DNA of 64,000 bases from the NCBI RefSeq assembly GCF_018070025.1, contig NZ_JAGPYQ010000001.1, positions 7,440,001 through 7,504,000 of the forward strand, written 5' to 3'. This document shows positions 28,862 to 37,652 of this stretch, one piece after another (the stretch's first letter is position 1; every line of letters starts with the position of its first letter). The notes under the pieces were generated by a model, which was not told where the DNA came from, ran no database searches, and saw only the letters and a program-made list of their open reading frames with translations. This stretch comes from Streptomyces liliiviolaceus (GTDB lineage Bacteria; Actinomycetota; Actinomycetes; Streptomycetales; Streptomycetaceae). Both the position numbers and the translations under genes were made by a program.

Positions 28862-30379
28862 TCAGACTCGGCTCGCCGAGGGCTCCTGGAACGCCTCCCG
28901 GAGCTTCGCCCGGTCGATCTTCCCGTTCCGTGTCGACGGGAGCTCCTCCAGTTCGACGAAGTGCCGGGGGATCATGAACTTGGGCAGCCCTGAGGCACAC
29001 GCGCGGACCAGGTCGTCCCGGTCGACCTCCGCGCCGGTCGCGCGGGTGTAGTACGCCGCCAACTGGGTGGACGCGGCGACCTTGACCCCGACGACCGCGG
29101 CCCGGCGGACCCCGGCGACCCCGGCGATCACGGACTCGACCTCGCCCGGCTCGACCCGGTAGCCGTTCACCTTGAGCTGGTCGTCGAGCCGGGAGACGAA
29201 GTGGAAGTCGGTGCCGTCGAACGTGACCAGGTCTCCGCTGAAGTAGCAGCGGCGCATACGGCCGTCGCGGTGTTCGACCTTCCGGAACTTCTTCGCGGTG
29301 AGCGCGTCGTCGCCGGCGTACCCGATCCCGACGCAGTTCCCGGCGATGACCAGCTCCCGGGTCTCACCGGCCACGAACGGGCGCAGCCTGCCGTCCACCA
29401 GGCACAGCAGCTCCGCGTCGACGACGGCGGTGCCGATCGGCGGCCGGTCGGGCCAGTCCGTGACGTCGCCCGACAGCCGGTACTGGGTGACCACATGGGT
29501 TTCGCTCGGCCCGTACTGGTTCACCAGCGTCAGGTCACCGTCGGCGCAGAACGTCCGTACCTCCTCGTTGATCACCAGCTGTTCGCCCGCAACCGAGATC
29601 TCCCGCAGACTCGGAACTCCGCCGCCCACGACACACGCGGCGGTGGCCAGTCCGTGCAGTCCGACCACCGGCTGGAAGAGCCGGGCGACGCCGTGCTCGC
29701 GGATGATGTCGACCAGCGTGAAGGGGTCCAGCCTGTCCTGGTCGTTCACCATGACCAGGGTCGCGCCGGCCAGCCAGGTCGCCACCGTGTCCTCGTACAC
29801 CATGTCGAATCCGATGGACGACATGTGCAGGGTGTTCGGGGGGCGGTCGTGGCTCCATCGGCGGACGTGCCAGGCGCCCAGCTCGGCCAGGACGACCGGC
29901 GGTACCGCGACGGCCTTGGGTTCGCCGGTGGAGCCCGAGGTGGGGATGACGTAGCAGACCGGGCCGGTCACGACCTCGTCCCGTCGCGTTCCGCGGATCG
30001 AGCGGAAGGTGTGTTCCGGGACGCCGGCGTCGAGCGGTGCGCACTCGTCGGCCCGCAGGATCAGGGAGCAGCCGGCGCTGCCGACCAGTTTGCCGGTCCA
30101 GGCGGGCGGCATGGTCGGGTCGATGGACAGGACGCCTGCTCCGACGCGCCACACGCCCAGTACCGCGGCACAGCGGGACCACGAACGGGTCGAGTGGACG
30201 TCGACGACGTCACCGGGGCCGATGCCCTGTGCGGCGAGGCCGCCGGCGATCTCGGCCGACAGTTCGTCGAGTTCGGCGTAGGTGTGGGTGACGCCGTCGT
30301 CGACGACCGCGACCGCGTCCCGGTGCCGGGCGACGGCGTCCATCAGCATGTGGATCAGTGGGACATCGAGGTCGCTCAT
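28862..30379 (-). CDS. Stand-alone NRPS adenylation domain
   Basis: A 505-aa protein with only an A domain: A3 TSGSTGEPKAV, A5 NQYGPSE, A7 YFSGDLV, A8 NGYRVEPGEVE and the A10 lysine in RNGKIDR. There is no carrier domain, so it must load a PCP elsewhere. Hand alignment of the pocket gives roughly D-M-E-R-S-A-Q-V-V, which I cannot match to a known amino acid; Asp235 implies an alpha-amino acid. The start overlaps the PhyH gene stop as ATGA (30376-30379). It is the last gene of the block. Candidate targets are the PCP of the PCP-E protein or the third PCP of the large NRPS. Confidence 0.9.
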   Translation of the reverse strand: MSDLDVPLIHMLMDAVARHRDAVAVVDDGVTHTYAELDELSAEIAGGLAAQGIGPGDVVDVHSTRSWSRCAAVLGVWRVGAGVLSIDPTMPPAWTGKLVGSAGCSLILRADECAPLDAGVPEHTFRSIRGTRRDEVVTGPVCYVIPTSGSTGEPKAVAVPPVVLAELGAWHVRRWSHDRPPNTLHMSSIGFDMVYEDTVATWLAGATLVMVNDQDRLDPFTLVDIIREHGVARLFQPVVGLHGLATAACVVGGGVPSLREISVAGEQLVINEEVRTFCADGDLTLVNQYGPSETHVVTQYRLSGDVTDWPDRPPIGTAVVDAELLCLVDGRLRPFVAGETRELVIAGNCVGIGYAGDDALTAKKFRKVEHRDGRMRRCYFSGDLVTFDGTDFHFVSRLDDQLKVNGYRVEPGEVESVIAGVAGVRRAAVVGVKVAASTQLAAYYTRATGAEVDRDDLVRACASGLPKFMIPRHFVELEELPSTRNGKIDRAKLREAFQEPSASRV

Positions 30380-31176
30380 GCGATCAGACCGCCGTCCACG
30401 AGCTCCAGCGGCCGGTAGTCGCGCGACGCCACGAACTCCGGGCGCGGGTGCGGCACTTCGCGCAGTTCGTTGTCGACGCTGTTGTAGCTGACGAACGCCA
30501 TGGTCCGGTCGGCCGGCGACATGTTGGCGCCGGAGCCGTGCGCGATGCAGGGGTGGAAGAACAGCAGGCTCCCGGCGCGTCCGGTGACGGACCGGATCTC
30601 CGACTCGGCGGTCACCTTGGTCATCTGTTCGGCGTCCAGCGCGAACTTCAGCTTCGACGACAGGTCGGCCTCCCACTGCGAGCCGTCCCCGGGCTCGGGG
30701 CGCCACGGGGCAATCGCGCCGTTGCGGTGCGAGCCGGGCACGACCAGCAGCGGGCCGTTGTGCTCGGTCGCGTCGTCCAGCAGCAGCGCGACGTTGACCG
30801 CCCGTGGCTCCGGCATACCGTCCTTGGGGCCCCAGACGCTGTAGTCCTGGTGCCACTGCCACACTTCGCCGCGCAGCGCCTTCTTGGCGTTGACCTTGAA
30901 CTGGAACACATGCAGCTTGCTCTCAAGGATCTGCTCCGCCGCCGAGAGCAGCTGGGGCAGGCGCACCAGCCTGGAGAACAGCGGGCCCGTGGTGTGGCAG
31001 CCGTGGATGCCCCGCACCGTGGTCCCGTCCTCCTCGAAGATCCGCCCGGGGTGCTCGGTCGCGGAGAGATCGGCCACCTCGCGTCGCAGAGCGGCGATGT
31101 CGCCGGCGTTGAAGACGTCTTCGAGGAGCAGGAATCCTTCGGACCGGTATTCCTCTATCTGATGTTCGGTGAGCAT
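30376..31176 (-). CDS. PhyH-family Fe(II)/2-oxoglutarate dioxygenase
   Basis: A 266-aa protein with the phytanoyl-CoA dioxygenase fold. The iron ligands are visible as WHQDYSVWG (His-x-Asp) and the distal His in CIAHGSGANMS, followed by a 2-oxoglutarate-binding Arg in ADRTMAFVSYNS. Bacterial members hydroxylate free amino acids or carrier-bound aminoacyl groups. Position in the NRPS operon, coupled to the stand-alone A domain, suggests that it oxidises an amino acid building block. The substrate is unknown. Confidence 0.9.
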   Translation of the reverse strand: MLTEHQIEEYRSEGFLLLEDVFNAGDIAALRREVADLSATEHPGRIFEEDGTTVRGIHGCHTTGPLFSRLVRLPQLLSAAEQILESKLHVFQFKVNAKKALRGEVWQWHQDYSVWGPKDGMPEPRAVNVALLLDDATEHNGPLLVVPGSHRNGAIAPWRPEPGDGSQWEADLSSKLKFALDAEQMTKVTAESEIRSVTGRAGSLLFFHPCIAHGSGANMSPADRTMAFVSYNSVDNELREVPHPRPEFVASRDYRPLELVDGGLIA

Positions 31177-31260
31177 GACGCTATGACCTCTCTGCCTGAT
31201 TCTTTTCTGCCGGATTCATGAGGGGGGGGTGGGGTGATGGGCCCGGAAGCCGTTCCTTGC

Positions 31261-31296
31261 GCGGGCGCAGTTCGTCACGCGGGCGCAGTTCGTTAC
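31261..31296. repeat. Two tandem 18-bp units at the asparagine synthetase stop
   Basis: GCGGGCGCAGTTCGTCAC is repeated once with a single change (31261-31278, 31279-31296). The second copy overlaps the stop codon of the asparagine-synthetase-like gene. Confidence 0.65.
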
Positions 31297-33077
31297 GCGG
31301 GGCCCCGCAGTCCCAGTTCGTCGATCACCATGCTGATGGTGATCACACTCAGCCGTGTGTCCCATTTGCCTGCGGCGCCGCGGGCCGCGATGCGTTCGAG
31401 CGCGTCCGTACGGAATACGCCGCTGGCCGCGACCATGTCGCGCCACCTGGTCATGAGGGGGTCGGGGGCCACCGCGGACAGGCCGTGCGCGGTGAATCCC
31501 TGCTTCGCGCGCCGCAGTACGGTGTCCGGGACGATGCCGGCGTAGGCCGCTTTGAGGCAGGCCTTGCCCTCGAAATCGGCGACCTTCTCGTCGTCGCCGA
31601 CGCGCAGCGCCAGGTCGACCACGGGATTCCCGAGAAACGGATAGCGGCCTTCCACGGAATTCGCCATCATCATCGCGTCGCCGTGGTCGCCGAGCAGATG
31701 ACTCCCCAGTTGTACGGAGGTGTCGGCCACCGAGCGCATCTGCATCGGGGTGAGTTTCGCGGCCTCGCCGTCGGTGAACGGAATCAGCCTGTCCCGCCAG
31801 AATTCCCGGCCGTCGAGCGCCTCGACACTCTCCTGGGTCAGGGCGTCCGACCGCCGGTGGTCCACCTGCCGCCAGTCGACCTCCCAGGAGAAGTCGGCCC
31901 TCCCCCACGCGCTCTCGTTCTCCGCACGGCTGGGAGGCGTTGTGCGGCCGTACCCGTCGAACGCGTACGAGTCGTAGCCGAAGAACAGTTCGTCGGCGCC
32001 CTCCCCCGACAGCACGCCCTTGAGTCCGCTCGACCGGACCTCGCGCGACAGCATCAGGGCCGCCACGTTGTAGGTCTCGCGCTGCGGATAGCAGCAGCGG
32101 CGCACCATCTCCTCGAACTCGGCGGTGATGTCCTTGTCCCGGCAGGTGATCTCCAGGTGCTCGCTGCCCACGGCGGCGGCCACCTCCCGCTGGAAGCGGT
32201 GTTCGTCCAGCAGGGCGTCGCCGAACACCACCGAGTACGTGCGCAGTGGTTTCTCCACGGCCGCGGCGGCCTCCATGACCAGCGTGGAGGAGTCGAACCC
32301 GCCGCTGAGGCAGGCCCCGATCTCGACGTCACCGCGCAGCCGGTCGCGCACCGACCGCCGGACCCCGTGCCGGATCTCCTCGGCGGTCACCGGGGGCCCG
32401 CCGGTTTCGAACTCGCCGTAGCGCCAGTAGCGGACCGTCTCCGGTACGCGGCCGGCGCCGAACCGGACCACGCTGCCGGGCGGCACGGCGTGGACGTCAC
32501 GCACCAGGGTGCGGGGCGCGACGATGTTGCCGAGCTGGAGATACTGGTCGACCGCGCCGAGGTCCAGCCGCCAGGTGCCCGGCACCGACCGCACCAGCGG
32601 CCCGAGTTCCGAGCAGAAGTGCAACTGCCCGCCGGACTCTGTGTAGTAGAGCGGGCTGATGCCGAACCGGTCCCTGGCCAGGTGGAGGGTGTCGTCGGCA
32701 CGGTCGAGGATCGCGGTGGCGAACTGCCCGTCGATCAGGCGGAGTCCGGCGGGACCGTACCGTGCGAACAGTTCGGGGATGACCGCCACGTCGACGCGGT
32801 TGGGGCTGTGCGTCACGCCGAGCCGGCCGCGCAGTTCGTCGGCGTTGTAGATCTCGCCGTTCGTGACGGCGACGAACCGCCCGCCGCCGTCCTCGGCGGG
32901 CTGCCAGCCGTCCTTGAGGGCGGTCATGCCGAGGCGGGCGAGTTTCGCCGTCAGCACGGGTGTGCTCAGCGAGTAGGTCTCGTCGGGTCCCCGGTGGAGG
33001 AGCCGGGAGTGCATGGTCGCCGCGGCGGTGCGGTCGAGGCCGCCGCCCGGCGCGAAGGTGCCGCAGAGGCCGCACAT
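31293..33077 (-). CDS. Asparagine synthetase (glutamine-hydrolysing)-like amidotransferase
   Basis: A 594-aa protein. MCGLCG provides Cys2, the nucleophile of class II glutaminases, with RLLHRGPDE and NGEIYNADEL of the same domain. Residues of about 235-590 are the ATP-pyrophosphatase synthetase domain with the SGGFDSS loop and SGEGADELFFGYDSY. It would activate a carboxylate as the acyl-adenylate and amidate it with glutamine-derived ammonia. In secondary metabolism this family also makes unusual amides or closes rings. It lies 4 bp after an A-PCP gene with an Asp/Asn-like pocket, so it may make or modify an Asn-type residue. Confidence 0.9.
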   Translation of the reverse strand: MCGLCGTFAPGGGLDRTAAATMHSRLLHRGPDETYSLSTPVLTAKLARLGMTALKDGWQPAEDGGGRFVAVTNGEIYNADELRGRLGVTHSPNRVDVAVIPELFARYGPAGLRLIDGQFATAILDRADDTLHLARDRFGISPLYYTESGGQLHFCSELGPLVRSVPGTWRLDLGAVDQYLQLGNIVAPRTLVRDVHAVPPGSVVRFGAGRVPETVRYWRYGEFETGGPPVTAEEIRHGVRRSVRDRLRGDVEIGACLSGGFDSSTLVMEAAAAVEKPLRTYSVVFGDALLDEHRFQREVAAAVGSEHLEITCRDKDITAEFEEMVRRCCYPQRETYNVAALMLSREVRSSGLKGVLSGEGADELFFGYDSYAFDGYGRTTPPSRAENESAWGRADFSWEVDWRQVDHRRSDALTQESVEALDGREFWRDRLIPFTDGEAAKLTPMQMRSVADTSVQLGSHLLGDHGDAMMMANSVEGRYPFLGNPVVDLALRVGDDEKVADFEGKACLKAAYAGIVPDTVLRRAKQGFTAHGLSAVAPDPLMTRWRDMVAASGVFRTDALERIAARGAAGKWDTRLSVITISMVIDELGLRGPA

Positions 33078-33081
33078 CGCG

Positions 33082-34773
33082 CTACACGCTCCGCTGCCGC
33101 AGCTGGTCGGTGAGGACGCGCAGGTCCCGTGCGCGCAGCACGTCGCGCACCCCGGCGTCCAGCCAGCCCAGTTCGCGCAGCTTCGCGACCAGTGACAGGG
33201 TCGACGCCGAATTGCCGCCCAGGGCGTAGAAGTTGTCGTCCAGCGCGGCGTCACCGACGCCGGTGAGGCTGCCCACGAGGGTGAGCACCTGCTGGACGGG
33301 GGTCGCCACGGCGTCCTCGCGGAGGACGCGGCTCCCCCGCAGGGATTCGCGGTCGATCTTCCCGTTCGAGGTGTACGGCAGCGCCTCGACGCGCTGCAGC
33401 ACCGAGGGGATCTTGTACGGGTCCAGGACCCCTTCGAGATGGCGCCTCAGCTCTCTCGGGTCGGCGTCGCCCAGGTAGTAGCAGACCAGCGCGTCGCCCC
33501 CGGTGCCCTCCGAGCCGTCGTGCGACTCCACGGCCAGCACCGCCTCGACGACGGACTCCGCCCGGCACACGGTGTTCTCGATCTCGCCGAGGTCCAGCCG
33601 GTAGCCGCGGAGCTTCACCTGATGGTCCAGGCGTTCCACGAAGTACAGCTCGCCGTCGCGCAGTTCGGCGATGTCGCCGGTCCGGTACTCCGTTCCGTCG
33701 CCCGCCGGCCCGAACGGCCGCACCTCGTGCTCGGTCAGATATCCGGCGGCGACGGCGGGGCCCGTGATCACGATCTCGCCCCGGCGCACCGGGCCGTCGG
33801 CCCGGGTGTGCGCGGCCCCTTCGTCGAGGTCGCGCAGGTGGTACGCGCAGTCGCCCACCACGTCGCCGAGGGGCACCCCGTCACGGCAGGCCGCCGGGTC
33901 GAGCGGTCCCGTCAGCAGATTGCACACCGTGGTCTCCGTGGCGCCGTAGGCGTTGTGCAGCGCCGCCACCTCGGACCATGTGGCGACCACCGCCGACCGG
34001 CACGCCCCGCCGCCGTTGATCACGTGGCGCAGCCGCATCGCGCCGCTGGGCTCGGTCGCGGTCAGCGCGAAGGGGGTGGTCTTGAGGTGGGTGATGCCGA
34101 AGTGCTCCAGCGTGTGCCGCAGTTCGGGGCCGGGCGCCAGGCGTGCCTCGTCAAGGACCACGAGGCACGCCCCGGCGGTCAGGGTCCACAGGATCTCGGT
34201 CATGCAGCCGTCGAAGGTCAGCCTTGCGAACTGCAGGGTCCGTGAGTCCGGCCCCACGGACAGCCGCTCGACGTGGTCCCGGACCACCGCGGCGAGCGGG
34301 GCCGGGCGCACCAGCACGCACTTGGGCTCGCCGGTCGAACCGGAGGTGTGGATGGCGTAGCAGAGCTCGCCCTCGGCGTCGGAGACCGCGCTCACGGGAT
34401 CGGGGGCGCCGGCGCGCCAGGCCTCGGGGACGTCGGTGAGGCAGGGCTCGCCGTCGTCCCGCGACCGGGCGAGCCGCCGGACGCCGAGCAGTTTCACCTT
34501 GCCCGAGTTCGACGCCACGCTGTCGCGGCTGTCGAGGAACACGAACGGGCGGCGTGCGCGGAGCGCTCCGATCATCGCCGTGATCGCGCCGAGCCCTCTG
34601 CTCGCCTCGATGCCGACGAACCCGCCGGGGGCGACCTCCGCGCACAGGTCGTCCGCGAAGATCTGGGTCAGTTTGTCGAACTCGCGGTAGCTGACGGTCC
34701 GGTCCGCCGTCCGTACGGCGTCGTTGTCTGGATTCTCCCGCAGAACGCGTTCGAATGCCTGTATGAGGGACAT
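33082..34773 (-). CDS. NRPS A-PCP didomain, Asp/Asn-like pocket
   Basis: A 563-aa protein. The A domain (about 1-475) has HTSGSTGEPKCV, NAYGATE, YRTGDIAEL, RGYRLDLGEIE and SNGKIDR. It is followed by a PCP with GGNSAST near residue 521. Hand-read pocket residues are about D-G-T-K-I-G-A-V-C. The T239/K278/G301 set is shared with Asp and Asn codes (DLTKVGHIG, DLTKLGEVG), while A322 and G236 suggest a larger or altered side chain. No condensation domain is attached, so the carrier-bound residue is probably tailored and then transferred. GGAG lies 5 bases before the ATG. Confidence 0.9.
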   Translation of the reverse strand: MSLIQAFERVLRENPDNDAVRTADRTVSYREFDKLTQIFADDLCAEVAPGGFVGIEASRGLGAITAMIGALRARRPFVFLDSRDSVASNSGKVKLLGVRRLARSRDDGEPCLTDVPEAWRAGAPDPVSAVSDAEGELCYAIHTSGSTGEPKCVLVRPAPLAAVVRDHVERLSVGPDSRTLQFARLTFDGCMTEILWTLTAGACLVVLDEARLAPGPELRHTLEHFGITHLKTTPFALTATEPSGAMRLRHVINGGGACRSAVVATWSEVAALHNAYGATETTVCNLLTGPLDPAACRDGVPLGDVVGDCAYHLRDLDEGAAHTRADGPVRRGEIVITGPAVAAGYLTEHEVRPFGPAGDGTEYRTGDIAELRDGELYFVERLDHQVKLRGYRLDLGEIENTVCRAESVVEAVLAVESHDGSEGTGGDALVCYYLGDADPRELRRHLEGVLDPYKIPSVLQRVEALPYTSNGKIDRESLRGSRVLREDAVATPVQQVLTLVGSLTGVGDAALDDNFYALGGNSASTLSLVAKLRELGWLDAGVRDVLRARDLRVLTDQLRQRSV

Positions 34774-34838
34774 GTGACTCCAGTTCCACTCTCCGCCGAC
34801 GCGCAGGGCCGAGCGGGCTTGTGACAGCGGCCGTCGGG

Positions 34839-35675
34839 TCAGCCGACGGGGTGGGTGAGCGTGCCGACGCCTTCGACCACGGCCCGCACGGTGTCCCCCG
34901 GCGCGATCGGTACGGCGCCGGGGGTTCCGGTGCAGATCACCGTTCCCGGGGCGAGGGTGCGGCCCATGGTGAAGTACTCGACGAGGTAGCCCAGGTCGTA
35001 CTTCATGTCCCGTGGCGTGGCCGCGGCGATCGTCTCGCCGTTCCTGACGGTGGCGATCCGGACGCCGTCGAGGCGGTCGTCGGGGAACTCGTCCAGGGTG
35101 ACCAGGGCCGGGCCGATGCTGCAGAACGTGTCGAACCCCTTCGCCCAGGGGATGTAGCGCGGGTTCTCGCGGATGGCGTCCTCGGCGGTCATGTCGAGGA
35201 CGGCCGTCACTCCGGCGATGACGGACCGCCACTTGTCGCGGGGGACGTCCTTGCAGCGGGTGCCGACGACCAGGCCCAGTTCCGCCTCGGCGGTCACCCG
35301 CTGCGACTGCACGGGCAGTTGGATGGTTCCGCCGTTGCCGATGAGGCACGAGGTGGGCCGCAGGTACGAGCCGGGGCCGCGGCCGGGCTGTTCGGTCTCC
35401 AGGTCCTCGGAGTGCCGCCGGTAGTTGAGTCCGGCGCCCCAGATGCCGGCGTCGTCGTCGACGACGGTCGACGCCTCGGACAGGTCGACGGCGATACCGG
35501 CGGACCCGGCCGTCCGCCTCCTGACCTCGGCCTCCAGGTCGCCGAACCGCGGGTCTGCGACCAGGTCCCCGATGCGGGTGACCTGCTCGTAGCCGCTGAC
35601 CTCCCGCAGGGGGAACCAGCTGCCGTCGATTCCCACGAGGACGTCCTGCCCGTTGCCGCTCTTGGCGAGCTTCAT
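34839..35675 (-). CDS. Fumarylacetoacetate hydrolase (FAH) family protein
   Basis: A 278-aa protein with the FAH C-terminal fold: GAGLNYRRHSEDL, the metal-binding acidic set EAELGLVVGTRCKDV, AVLDMTAED, WAKGFDTFCSIGPALV, and the C-terminal GTVICTGTPGAVP. The family includes 2-oxo-4-pentenoate hydratases, acylpyruvate hydrolases and decarboxylases. It is encoded 13 bp after an HMGL-like aldolase gene. In catabolic pathways a hydratase and an aldolase of these folds act in sequence on 4-hydroxy-2-oxo acids, so here they may act in the reverse, building direction. The exact reaction is not deducible. Confidence 0.88.
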   Translation of the reverse strand: MKLAKSGNGQDVLVGIDGSWFPLREVSGYEQVTRIGDLVADPRFGDLEAEVRRRTAGSAGIAVDLSEASTVVDDDAGIWGAGLNYRRHSEDLETEQPGRGPGSYLRPTSCLIGNGGTIQLPVQSQRVTAEAELGLVVGTRCKDVPRDKWRSVIAGVTAVLDMTAEDAIRENPRYIPWAKGFDTFCSIGPALVTLDEFPDDRLDGVRIATVRNGETIAAATPRDMKYDLGYLVEYFTMGRTLAPGTVICTGTPGAVPIAPGDTVRAVVEGVGTLTHPVG

Positions 35676-35688
35676 CTCGTCCGTCCTC

Positions 35689-36735
35689 TCAGGTGGCGTT
35701 GGCGAGTTGCAGGGAGCGCGGGCCGGCGTGGTCGGCGATCCTGGCCGCCGCCGCCCGGAAGTCGGCCGCGCGCGGGCTCTCCTGTGCCGCCCCGACCGCG
35801 GCCTCCATGAGCCGGGCCGGATCGGTCCCGTACTTGACGGCGAGCTCCTCGACCAGGGGGAAGAAGCCCGAGTGGATGCCGATCACCGCGCCGAGGACCT
35901 GCATCTTGCGCTCCTCGCCGATCACCTTCATGTTGACCCGGCAGAGTTCGGCGAGTTCGGCGAGCTTCTGGTAGTCGAAGCGGTCCCGGTCCATGACGCT
36001 GACGATCCCGGCGAGGGATTCGATGGCGGCGTTGCCGGAGCCGCGTCCTATGCCGTGGAGCGTCCCGTCGAGCACGGTGGCCCCCGCCCGGAAGGCGGTG
36101 ACGGTGTTGATGTTGGCCAGGCCGAGGTTGTCGTGACCGTGGAAGCCGACGACCGGATAGCGTTCCGCGACCGCGCCGACATAGCTCTCGACGGTCTCGG
36201 GCGTCATCGAGCCGTAGGAGTCGACCACGTAGATTCCCGCGATCTCCGGTCCGACCCCGTCGAGCATGTCCAGCAGCCGGTCGACGGACGTGGCACTGGA
36301 CTTCATCAGGTTGAGGTAGACCTCACCGCAGACGTCCGTGACCTGCCGGAGGTAGGGCAGGTGGTCCCGGACCCGGTCCGGTTCCACACCGATCCGGACG
36401 AACGACATTCCGCGGTCGCACATCTGCCCGATCGTCGCCGGCCGGGTGAATTCGGGCTGTGCGAACATTCCCCAGGGTTTCGTGGTCAGGGTCGACCGGG
36501 CGAGTTCGCACCAGGTGAAGTGGTCGATGTTTCCCGCCTTCACGCCGGTCCGCTCGGCCTCCAGGCCGATCCCGTGACCTATCTCGACCCTGGAAACAGG
36601 GGTCTCGTCGAGGCCTGAGAGAAGTTCGACCACGAAATTCTCGTCGAACTCGAAATCGACGGCGTAGGCACCGTCGCGCAAGGTGCAGTCGAGCAGTTGC
36701 ATCTCGGACATCGCCCGGGATCGGCTGTCTTTCAT
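35689..36735 (-). CDS. HMGL-like (DRE-TIM) aldolase
   Basis: A protein of about 348 aa with the DRE-TIM metallolyase start LLDCTLRDGAYAVDFEF and the metal-binding VVGFHGHDNLGLANINTVTA, followed by GATVLDGTLHGIGRGSGNA. It resembles 4-hydroxy-2-oxovalerate aldolases (BphI/MhpE), but the DRDGMH catalytic-base region is altered: Y replaces the usual His after RDG. The chemistry or substrate may therefore differ. I chose ATG 36735 because GAGGAGGG lies 9 bases upstream. It probably joins or cleaves a 2-oxo acid and an aldehyde to feed an unusual amino acid. Confidence 0.85.
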   Translation of the reverse strand: MKDSRSRAMSEMQLLDCTLRDGAYAVDFEFDENFVVELLSGLDETPVSRVEIGHGIGLEAERTGVKAGNIDHFTWCELARSTLTTKPWGMFAQPEFTRPATIGQMCDRGMSFVRIGVEPDRVRDHLPYLRQVTDVCGEVYLNLMKSSATSVDRLLDMLDGVGPEIAGIYVVDSYGSMTPETVESYVGAVAERYPVVGFHGHDNLGLANINTVTAFRAGATVLDGTLHGIGRGSGNAAIESLAGIVSVMDRDRFDYQKLAELAELCRVNMKVIGEERKMQVLGAVIGIHSGFFPLVEELAVKYGTDPARLMEAAVGAAQESPRAADFRAAAARIADHAGPRSLQLANAT

Positions 36736-36801
36736 GGGCTTTCGCCCTCCTCGGCTCAGCACGGACATTCACATGGACAGTCGGATGGTGCGGAATCCGT
36801 C

Positions 36802-37578
36802 TCAGATGTGCTGGCGCATCGGGGTGAAGTCGACGAGGATCACCGCGCGCTCGCCCGTCTCCGGTCCGGCCCCGCGCCTGATGGGGGCCACGTAGTGGCT
36901 GACCTTCTCGTCGGTGACGCCGTACGACTCCAGCGGCTTCGTCAGTTCGAACTCGGCGAAGGCCTCGCCGGCGGGCACGTCCTCGGGCAGCTTGCCCCGG
37001 TACTTCGGCGGCGCGATCATGTTCGACCCGCCGACGACGTTGCGGCGGTAGACCAGGTGCGCGAAGACGAACGGCTCGCCGTCCTGGTGGAGTTCGTTGG
37101 GCGAGGAGATGGCCTCGTGCCCGGGGTCGTCCACCGCCAGCTTGATCAGGTGCACCCCGACGTGCAGCGGGAACGACGCGTCGTCCTGCGACCAGCGCGT
37201 CTGTGCGTAGTCGAAGGAGAGGATCTCGTGGATGATCGGGTTGTTCCGGGCGGACTCGCTCATCGCGGGCAGCTTGCGGACCACGCCGACGTAGTCGGGG
37301 TTGTGGTCGGCCTGCCAGTAGCCGTTCATCCAGCCCTGGTCACCGAGGTGCGTGTCCGGTATCCAGCTGAACTCCCGTGACCAGGGGAGGAAGACACCGC
37401 GGGCGTAGCGGCGGTTGCGTCCCTCCTCCGTCGCGTACGGGTCCGGTGGCAGGTCGACGAACTCGGCGCGCAGGTTCTGGAAGGCCGCGTCGGATTCGGA
37501 GATCCCGAACTCCTCGGCGAGGTCCCAGCGGGCGAAGCCGTTCTCGACGAGGGCGGGCGTTTCGGTCAGTGTCTGCAT
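36802..37578 (-). CDS. 2OG-Fe dioxygenase family protein (PF10014-like)
   Basis: A 258-aa protein. The signature NELHQDGEPFVFAHLVYRRN gives the His-x-Asp iron ligands, with the distal His in VSHYVAPI. This arrangement is typical of the family containing L-isoleucine dioxygenase, whose members hydroxylate free amino acids. The chosen ATG at 37578 (MQTLTETPALV) has GGGGA upstream; another ATG 9 codons earlier lacks a ribosome site. It lies between the AspH-type oxygenase and the aldolase genes, so a free amino acid made by the pathway is the likely substrate. Confidence 0.87.
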   Translation of the reverse strand: MQTLTETPALVENGFARWDLAEEFGISESDAAFQNLRAEFVDLPPDPYATEEGRNRRYARGVFLPWSREFSWIPDTHLGDQGWMNGYWQADHNPDYVGVVRKLPAMSESARNNPIIHEILSFDYAQTRWSQDDASFPLHVGVHLIKLAVDDPGHEAISSPNELHQDGEPFVFAHLVYRRNVVGGSNMIAPPKYRGKLPEDVPAGEAFAEFELTKPLESYGVTDEKVSHYVAPIRRGAGPETGERAVILVDFTPMRQHI

Positions 37579-37652
37579 GACTTTCCCCAAGCGGTGGTCG
37601 TCCATGGGTGGACTGGTGGTCGTGGGCGGGTGGTGGTCGGCGGTTCGGGCCG

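Noticed and set aside
28862..30862. A longer 666-aa version of the stand-alone A domain
   Set aside because: The extra N-terminal part is a shadow of the PhyH gene. The ATGA overlap at 30376-30379 fixes the start at 30379.
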